A stretch of DNA of 64,000 nt from Papilionanthe hookeriana x Papilionanthe teres (lineage: Eukaryota > Streptophyta > Magnoliopsida > Asparagales > Orchidaceae): contig CM040431.1 of NCBI GenBank assembly GCA_022702705.1, forward strand, positions 31,387,520-31,451,519, read 5' to 3'. A model generated the notes under the pieces. That model made no database searches. It was not told the origin of the DNA and saw only the letters and a program-made list of their open reading frames with translations. Position numbers and translations under genes: made by a program. Positions within the stretch are counted from its first letter, which is position 1; each line of letters begins with the position of its first letter. Shown here piece after piece: positions 56,201 through 64,000 of the stretch.

Positions 56201-59121
56201 AAACGACTCGTGAATGAGAGGTGTGAAGCAAGTAATCAATTCGAGCATGAGCAGCGATTGGATCAATGAGTGACAAAATCATGTTAGCAGGCGACAAGCT
56301 CAAGCAGTGGCAATAGTAAGATGGTTGCTTGGCCATGCACACTTAGAATTGCGAGCAGGAGACAAAGATGACATAACACGGGTTGCATATGATTGATGAT
56401 AAAATAATCAATTATATTCTTGAGTACTAACATTAAATATTTGTTATTGTTCAATTCAATATACTTATTAAATTTATTATATAAATCAGCGTATGTTGTG
56501 CAAATGATGCAATAAAATCAAAATATGCACGCAACCATGAAGGGACCAGATTTGTAGGCTTTCAATTTTTTGTTCTTGAACAAGTTCAAATGGTGTTTAG
56601 ATTTTTGGTTTGCATATATTACTATTCTTCTTAAATTTTACAGTTGAAAGATGCAGATGTCAATTGCCAAGACGTTTTTCCAACCAAATATCTTGGAACA
56701 TTTTTCAATTCTTTCATATTCTACATGTTTGACTACATCAACTTAATTATAAACTCTTTATATGCAATTGACTTAAATGTTGAACCTGATTATATAAGAT
56801 TCATAGTTCCATGAGATCATCCACATTAAGGATTAGCACATCATACATTATTTCATTTGAAACATTTACAAATTTCTTTTGTTGATTTAAATTTTATCCA
56901 CTATTCCCTTGTGATCAGTCTGTTTTTGTAACCAAATCTGACCTCATTGCTAACTTAATGATATTTTGATTGGGTCTTTTTTGAGATTTAAATTTTGCTT
57001 CATTGTCTGCTCACACGTCACTTTTTTGTTCGCCACCAAAATTTAGAGTAACAAAAGAAGGCCTATCCTCACTACAAGTCAGACGTCATCAAGCTTTAAT
57101 TTCGAAAATCTACATTAACTGTCATGCTTTCACAGATTTAGCCCATTTGTTTCATAATTATAACAATAATCTCAAAGCAAGAATTTCGTTGTCAAAATTG
57201 ATTTTTGTCAAGTTCAACTGACTTGTAACCAAAATTGAATTTATTTATATGTGCTATTATGAAAGCTTAATCATCCTAATACTGTAAATTTTTTCTTGCT
57301 CCTTGCTCACTGGTGAGGGTTTTTCATCTATGTCTATCTGTCAGCTGTAATCACACCAATTTTGATTTTCTCATGCAATATATTGAATGGAACATTCATT
57401 ATTAGCGTGAGACGTTCGGCTCTCAACATTTATTTGTCCAACAGATCTTGTTTTTTTGGCTCATGCTTCTCAGCTTTGACCATACTTATGTAGATGCAAC
57501 TTTCATAAATATAGTTTATTCTACATCTACTAGTTCTATCAGATGAAGTACTTGTTATCGGAACGAGCTATCATCACCTTCTTTTCACTTTTCTTATACG
57601 TTCCAACGCTATAGCCCAACTCTGATACGCGTTGTTTGTGGATATGCTTGCTTAAGAGCGAGGAAGTAACAGGATTGAGGGAATATTAAATTGCTAGGAT
57701 AAAAGACCTCAAAAAGAGCAGAAAATTTACGCTTTTCGGTGAGACTCACTTAATTTTACAACTGTACAAAGAGTTTATTTCAGCACATCAGAGATAAATG
57801 TCGGGTATAAAATATTTGATCAGCCAAATATTTTTTTCAATTTATTTTACTCCTATTTAATCATCTATACCTTATTTTCTGTCTGATTTTGAGCATGATT
57901 CCTTCATCAGCTATACTTATTGAGAATAAAGGATGTTTGCTGCTTTCTATGTCAGACCACCTTATCAGCCACCAACTTTGGGACAGTTGATTTTCTCCGT
58001 TGAAGACCTACATTTTTCAATTGGCATTTTTTATTTTTTTTAAGTCTTTTTGTTTCTACCAAGTAAAGAACTCCGCTTATATGGTAACATGTACTGTAAC
58101 TGCTAACGGCCAATCACTCCAACAACCACCTCTAAAGGACCCACATATACATATTGGGAAAATCGTGAGACACGCACTTCAATTCAATGCAACCATCTCT
58201 TTATTTATTACTTTAAAGGTGATAGGTAACAACTTTCAGAAGTTAGGTTGTTAGCGTTAGGTGACAGGTCATATACTTGTAGATGTTCAATAGAGTTTGT
58301 AGCAATGAATGAGAAACACAGATGTAAACTTACTGAAAATTAAATTCAAAATTAATATTATCTGAAATAAAATAAATTGAATTAAAAATAAGATAAATCC
58401 GGCCATAAATGATAAATGTATAAAAAATACCTGAAAATTAGTATAGTTTTGCTTTAAATGCTTTAGTCTTTTATGAAAATCTAGTCTTTGTTTTTTGGAC
58501 TGAACTAGCTGACGAGGACTGCATCATTCCCTTCTGGCAAAAGTAGGGTTTGGTAGTAATATGCATGAAAGAAGGTCACCATAATTCGATTTGAAATTAG
58601 GGATAGCTAGGGTTTTGGGAATGGAAGGGACCGAGAAAGGGAAACAACGGAGTTGAACTTATATACATCATTTGTGTTGGAAGTACTAAAATTTATGTTG
58701 AATAGAATGTTCAATATGTGTTATCTAAAAGAATTCTATGATAGGATTAAATATATGTATTGGATGTAGAATGTCAAATTCATATAGCATCCTTGACTTT
58801 GTGTTTAAAAGAGCTAAATACAAGTTCATTGAGGTTAATTTATATTTGGTCATTTTTGTAATTGAAATGAAGATTTGTTCAATTGTAGCTTATCTTGAGT
58901 TAATTAACATGTTGAATTCGAGCAATTTTGCAGCATCAAATTGCATTGACAACCTCAATGTAATTATTATTTTTATTGCAAACAACAAAAATCTAGGAAT
59001 TAGGAGAATGAAAGATGATGAAATAACCTCAGAAGTACAAAAGTGGCCAAGTGTTAGGGTCATGTTTGATGGTTTGTAGTACTTACCATGGTTTAAAAAT
59101 TGGTCGAGGCATATGCCTTTG
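56201..59121. other. PCH2 intron 9, no recognised content
   Basis: AT-rich intron DNA between gypsy G and gypsy C. Looked for the next PCH2 exon (Walker B, DEVESLAAAR) in all plus frames and did not see it. No transposon ends recognised. Confidence 0.5.
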
Positions 59122-60413
59122 TGATGACGGAGTTAACTCAAATCAAGACACACGACACAAATTGATTAATAACTTAAAAGGATTGTTATGATGATGACTC
59201 CAAAGAAACGAAAAGACACCACATAAATAAAAATTCAAAAGAAAACGTTACAAACAAAGAAATTTGACAAATAAAGACAACAACTTCGACGAGGAGGGAG
59301 TCCAGAGAGATGGGGCTTCGAACGGCGACTGCGGTGAATACTGGAGAGATGTCGAGCTATTGTGGAAGAAGCAGGACAACAGGTTAGCAAGAGTAACGGC
59401 GTCGAACTGCAGCTGGAGAGGAGCAGGAACGCCGTGGAGGAGTGGTTCATGGCTGCAGTGAAGGCCAGAGAGGTGGGGGTTGTTGTTGAAGATGTAAGAC
59501 AACAGGGTAGTGATAGTAATGACATCGAACTACAGTTGGAGAGAAGTAAGAACGTTTTCAGAGGTGGAATTGGTTGCTGTAGTGAAGGCCGTTTGATGGA
59601 GACACAAACGACAGTGGAGAAGGGCTGCGGCCTGCTGTGTGGGAGGTAGCAGAAGTCTGTTAGTGGGCAGAGAGAGTAGTAGGATTGCAGTAATCTGCAG
59701 ATGAGAGGTACTGGGGAAGCCTGAGTGGGAATGCGGCCTGCTTTGGGAGAGGCGACAGGGGCTTGGAGGGCTTGCAGTGAAGCTGCAGGAACTATCAGTG
59801 GGCAGGAAGAGTTGTAAGTGTGCAGTAATTTGAAGGTGGGAGGACTGCAGAGGACTGGCGACACTTCTGGGAGAGTAGCAGAGGGCAGGGAAGTTGTCGT
59901 ATGGATGATCGGAGGTGTTGGGACGTTGCTGAGCTATACGACTGCGAGGAGAGATCAGAACAACGAAGATAAACACCACCTCGGATAGGGTTACAGCTAG
60001 GCACCTTGCACATAGTCAAATTCAACCCTCAAGATAGAAAACACTCAGATAAAACTGAATTCAGATTTCAAATGAAGACCCTTGACCTTAGACACATTAA
60101 CTCCTATTTATAAAAGACTTGACCCAACTTAGGAAATAATTAAATTAAGAAAGGAGAATAAAAATAAAATCAAGTTCTCAGATTTAAGGAAAATCAAATC
60201 AGGTTTTAGGCTTTTAGGAAAGGCTTTAAATTAGGTGAAGGAATAAAAATCAGATCTCTATTTTAGGAAGGTTTTGGAATTAGTAAAGGTCTAGGAAGGG
60301 AGGACAAGCAAGGGGAAAAAAATTCAAGAAGAATATGGGAGAAAAGGTAGAAGGGCCGGTGGGTCCCCTCCAAGTTGGCCGGCTAGACCGGTCCCCATAT
60401 GAGCTCTGCGTCA
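59122..60413 (-). repeat. Gypsy C left LTR
   Basis: From TGATGACGGAGTTAACTC to GCTCTGCGTCA. It has two units of the 134-bp LTR repeat where B has three. Long minus-strand open frames (for example 209 codons, 59235-59864) are inside the LTR, low-complexity, Ser/Pro/Leu-rich, and not genes. Confidence 0.9.
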
Positions 60414-61220
60414 GTCTCCCAGGATTGGGGGAGCTTCGATCTCAACTGTCGAAGCTTTTGAATCCTCAAAATACGGAGTAAGATCTGCAACGTTGAATGT
60501 GGTGGAAATGTTGTATTCCCCTGGTAAGTCAATCTTGTATGCGTTGCCGTTGAGTTTTTGCAGAATTCTTAACGGTCTGTTTGCTTTGGGTTTCAATTTT
60601 TCGAAAGCTCATACGGGGAATCATTTTTTTTTCAACCAAATCTAGATGAGGTTGCCATCTTTGAAAGTCACTTTTTTCTTCTATTTGTTTACTTGTGCTT
60701 GATATTTTTTTGTTTTGTCTAGCAATCTCTTTGCCTCTTCATGTATTTGCTAGATTCGTGATCATGTCCTGTAGCATCTTGGCTGAGTTTCGTCGTTTGT
60801 AAGAGTGGAACCAGATCAAGAGGTGTGAGTGGATTGCGGTCGTAGACAATCTCGAATGGACTGCGTCTCGTTATCTTACTTGTGGATCTCTTGTAGATGA
60901 TTTATGATTTGACGAGAATGAGATTCCATTGTTTGATATTCTTTTCCACAAAATATCTTAGTAGTTTTCTCAGACTTATGTTCACTACTTCAGTCCGACC
61001 TTCTGTTCGTGGATGGGTTGTTGAACTGAATTGGAGCTTGGTGCCTAACTTCCCCATAGAGTTTGCCAAAAGTGACTCAGAAATTTGACATCTCTGTTAG
61101 AGGTAATAGTTTTCGGGATCCCATGTAATCCAACAATCGCTCTGAAGCATAAGTCAGCGATATGAGAGGCGTGTAGCGTGCGTTTATATGGTACCAAATG
61201 TGTCATTTTTTAGAATTGGT
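60414..61220 (-). pseudogene. Gypsy C integrase remnant
   Basis: Minus-strand pieces match B: PLRILQKLNGNAYKIDLPGE and FNVADLTPYFED at the C-terminal end, then decayed integrase core text upstream. More stops than B in the core. Confidence 0.75.
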
Positions 61221-61540
61221 CCTTGTTCCTTTGTGTCCTGGGGAGACCCAATACTAAGTCCATGCTAACATCCACCAAGGGTGCTTCTGGTACAGGTAAT
61301 GGCGTATACAACCTTGTATTCTGCCCTCGTCTTGGCCAAATGGCAAATCTTGCATTGCCAGACATGACACTTTATATCCCTTATTAGTTGAGGCTAGAAG
61401 ATGTGTTCTTCGACGAGGGTGAAAATTTTGTCTCTGTCGAAATGGCCAGCAAGGCCTCAATTAAGATTCTCTTGTACAATTACCTCTCTCAAGGAGCATC
61501 TTGGAATGCATAGTTTCTTGTAGTAGCCATCTTCACGGTA

Positions 61541-62640
61541 CTACTGCACTGTCAGTTTTTCTTGACATTGTTCCCAGATACTTTTGAAGTCTTCGTCTGT
61601 TGTGTACAAGTCAATGATGATCTTGAACGCTACGACGCTTGTTTGCATTGAGGTTATTAATAATTGAAGATTGTTTAGTGCATCTGCGACGCGGTTCTGG
61701 CTCCCAGCTTTGTGCTTAAGCATGAATTTGAATGATGCCAAAAATTCTACCAGGTTGCGTGTCGGCCTTTAAGCATACTTTGGCACTTCAAAAATTTCAA
61801 GCCTTCATGATCGATAAACAAGGTGAACTCAGTTGTCAGTAGGTAGTGGCTCCAATGCTTGAGGGTTCTTAAAATTGTATAGAATTATTCGTCTCAGGTT
61901 GAGTACTTCCTCTTGGAGTTGTTGAGTTTCTCGCTGAAAAATGTGATGGGGTGACCGCCCTGGCTTAGTACAATACCAATTTCGACGCCTAATGCATCAC
62001 ATTTTACTTCGAACAGTTGTGTGAAATCTGGTAAGGCTAGAACTGGTGTTTTGAGTTATTTTCTCCTTGAGTGTGTTGAAGCTAATCTGAGCAGTGCTTG
62101 GCCAAGTGAAGTCTTTGCCTTTTAAAAGCTCAGTGAGGGAAATGGTGACAGTGTTGATGAAGCGACCGTAGAATGATGCTAGCCCAAAAAACTGTCTTAA
62201 TTTGTTGAATGATCGCGGTGTAGTCCAGCTTATAATGGCTTTGATTGGTCAGGTCCATTTGAATTCCTGCACTGGATACGATGTACCCCAAAAAACAGAC
62301 TTGATTTGTCGTCAAAGTGAATTTCTTTCAATGAGCGTATAGTTTCTCGTTCAAAGTACTTCGAAAACTTATGTCAAGTGTTGTACATGATCCTCTTCGG
62401 AATGGTTGTAAACCATTGTGTCGTCAAATTAGACTACAATGAACTTCCCAATGAGGTTATGAAATATCCGATTGACTAATCACATGAAGGAGTTGGGTGC
62501 ATTTGACATACCGAAGGACATGACTATCCACTCGTATAGTCCAACTCGTGTCTTAAAGGCGGTCTTCCATTCGTCGCTTGGCCTCATCCGTTTCTGGTGG
62601 TATCCACTGCGTAAATCGATTTTGTCGTTGCCACCCCTCA
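61541..62640 (-). pseudogene. Gypsy C reverse transcriptase/RNase H remnant
   Basis: Minus strand: IDLRSGYHQ, SDEWKTAFKT, GLYEWIVMSFGMSNAPNSFM, then the catalytic region with a stop in place of the Tyr of YFDD (62420-62431), then NQVCFLGYIVSSAGIQMD and an RNase H trace, and FMLKHKAGSQNRVADAL near 61720. Order as in B. Confidence 0.82.
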
Positions 62641-62686
62641 TTCGCTGACGTTTTAGGTTGTCTACCAAACGTTTTTTTTTTTTCAA
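62480..62686 (-). pseudogene. Gypsy C gag-reverse transcriptase deletion fusion
   Basis: One 68-codon frame runs DNLKRQRMRGGNDK (gag) straight into IDLRSGYHQKRM (reverse transcriptase). In B these lie about 1.4 kb apart, so a deletion joined them. Confidence 0.85.
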
Positions 62687-62689
62687 TTT

Positions 62690-63100
62690 AATAGTTGCTA
62701 GTTTGACTCGGTTATCTTCATGTGTCGCCTTTTATTCGAAGGTTTGTTCGACTGCTTGCAACCAATCAATGAATTCATCTAGATCCATACTACCATCAAA
62801 TTCGGGGAGATATATTTTAATGTCGGAGTTGCGACGGTCTCATGGTTCTTCTCGTGGTATCCTATGGTATTGGTTGCCAATACGTTGTGGACGGTATTCT
62901 TCGTCGATCACATCTTTCTGGTGGAACAGATTGAGATCGTCGTCCCTGTCCTCATGTCGACTTTCTAGGTCACGATCGAGGGTAACCTCGCCTTGGGTTC
63001 CTTCATCTAGTGTTGCCAATTGTTGTTGTGGATGAGGATTTCACGCTGTAGCACATCCTAGATGGGGTCCGATATGTTTCGTCTAGGGGGCATAGCTGAT
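62690..63100 (-). pseudogene. Gypsy C gag remnant, 5' part
   Basis: It is collinear with B gag at nucleotide level (GTCACGATCGAGGGTAACCT on the plus strand, and GGGGGCATAGCTGATGGTTT covering the MPP start). Frames are broken. Confidence 0.75.
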
Positions 63101-63262
63101 GGTTTGGGGAAGATGTCAAGGAGAGTGGATGGAAAGAACGAGGGAAAGGAAAATGGAAAGAAAGGAATGATGAAGAGAAGAGAAAGAGTGTGGAATCAAG
63201 AAAAGAAGGAAAAGAAAGAAGGAAGAGGATAAGACTAGGGTTGGGCCAATGCTGATACCAAA

Positions 63263-64000
63263 TGATACCGGGTTAACCCAAACCATGACGCGAGACGCGA
63301 ATATATTAATAACTTATTAAGACAGTTACAATGACGACTAAAAGACAAGGAAAGACTACATAAATCAAAATAGAAAACAATACATTACAAACAAAGACTT
63401 AACAAATAAAGACACAACAAGTTCGACGGGGAGGGACTCCATAGAGATGAGACTTGGAGCAGTGACTAAGGTGAAAGTTGAAGAGATGTCGAGCTGCTGT
63501 AGAAGAAACGGGACATGTTAGCAGTAGTAACAGTGTCGAACCGCAGCTGGAGAGGAGCAGGAACATTGTCGGAGGAAGAGTTGGTGGCCGCTATGAAGGC
63601 TGGAGAGGTTGGGGTTGCTGTGGAAGACGTATGACAGCAGGGTAGTGATAGTAATGATGTCAAAGCGCAGCTGGAGAGAAGAAGGAATCTTGTCGGAGGT
63701 GAAATTGGCTACTACGGTGAAAGCCGGATGGCGGAGGCACGGACATCGGTGGAGAAGGGTTGCGGCTTGCTGTATGGGAGGTGATAGGAGCTGCGAAGGC
63801 CTGCAGGGAAGTTGTAGGGGCTGTCGGCGGGCAGGAAGTGCAGCAGGGTGTAGTAATATGGCCTGAGTGGGGTTGCGGCCTGCTGTGGGAGAGGCAACTG
63901 GTGTTGCGAGGGCCTGCAAGGAAGTTGCAGGGACTGTTGGTGGGCAGGGAGAGCAACAGGGCTACAGTAATTTGTAGGTGGGAGGACGGGCAACACTTCT
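63263..64000 (-). repeat. Gypsy C right LTR, truncated by the window end
   Basis: It begins TGATACCGGGTTAACCC, the best-preserved outer end of the family in this window, preceded by the primer-binding site. By comparison with the left LTR, about 550 bases remain beyond the window. Confidence 0.9.

Larger units (their letters stand above)
59122..64000 (-). mobile_element. Ty3/gypsy element C, same family as B, minus strand, runs past the window
   Basis: The left LTR is 59122-60413, the internal region 60414-63262, and the right LTR starts at 63263 and is cut by the window end. The text parallels element B throughout, but the internal region is 2849 bases against 4344 in B because one block from gag to reverse transcriptase is missing. 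A primer-binding site TGGTATCAGC is intact on the minus strand (63251-63260). The bases before the left LTR are CTTTG; their partner lies outside. Inactive. Confidence 0.92.

Noticed and set aside
59235..59864. 209-codon minus-strand open frame
   Set aside because: It is within the gypsy C LTR and matches broken frames in the other LTRs at DNA level; low-complexity.
43777..64000. Search for the next PCH2 exon (Walker B, DEVESLAAAR)
   Set aside because: No matching reading in any plus frame; the exon must lie beyond the window.

Overview
This window is nuclear DNA of a flowering plant. It is AT-rich, has GT..AG introns and is packed with plant retrotransposons. From the exon protein I recall the best match to monocot orthologues (rice CRC1), so a monocot is my guess, but this was not checked by any search.

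The only host gene is the plus-strand orthologue of PCH2/TRIP13 (rice CRC1), a meiotic AAA+ ATPase. Nine exons are visible (1257-1407, 1497-1560, 10926-11032, 11101-11168, 13485-13588, 13688-13792, 14253-14342, 14419-14494, 43707-43776). They join in frame to 278 codons with no stop. The reading frame covers the N-terminal region and Walker A (GPPGTGKT) and stops one residue before the Walker B Asp-Glu. The exons holding the rest of the AAA+ domain lie beyond base 64000. The coding sequence visible is 835 bases spread over 42.5 kb. Intron 2 is 9.4 kb, intron 8 is 29.2 kb, and intron 9 is at least 20.2 kb.

Layout: 1-1256 is the promoter side, with a large AT/AAT compound microsatellite. Intron 2 holds a decayed RTE-type LINE (2530-5290), a LINE RNase H fragment (7723-8100) and a 333-bp tandem duplication. 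Intron 4 holds a 65-bp duplication. Intron 8 holds a minus-strand Ty3/gypsy element (16157-29159, target duplication CATAT). Its left LTR is split by a 5.6-kb non-coding TG..CA element (16739-22327, target duplication GAGAG). Further on is a second RTE LINE split by a 5.3-kb relative of that element (33502-38832, target duplication GTGAC). Intron 9 holds: a Ty1/copia element (44055-49077, target duplication CAATT) that contains a hAT-like insertion; a decayed plus-strand gypsy element (about 49715-56200) that contains a TTA-flanked PIF/Harbinger-like element carrying an NLR coiled-coil gene fragment, plus a second insertion; and the left part of a second copy of the minus-strand gypsy family (59122 to past the end).

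The most notable items are the two giant non-coding TG..CA elements, best read as solo LTRs of an unusually long-LTR retrotransposon family; the NLR fragment inside the PIF-like element; and the way the PCH2 exons stay intact inside very large introns. No rRNA, tRNA, CRISPR or bacterial-type feature was seen.
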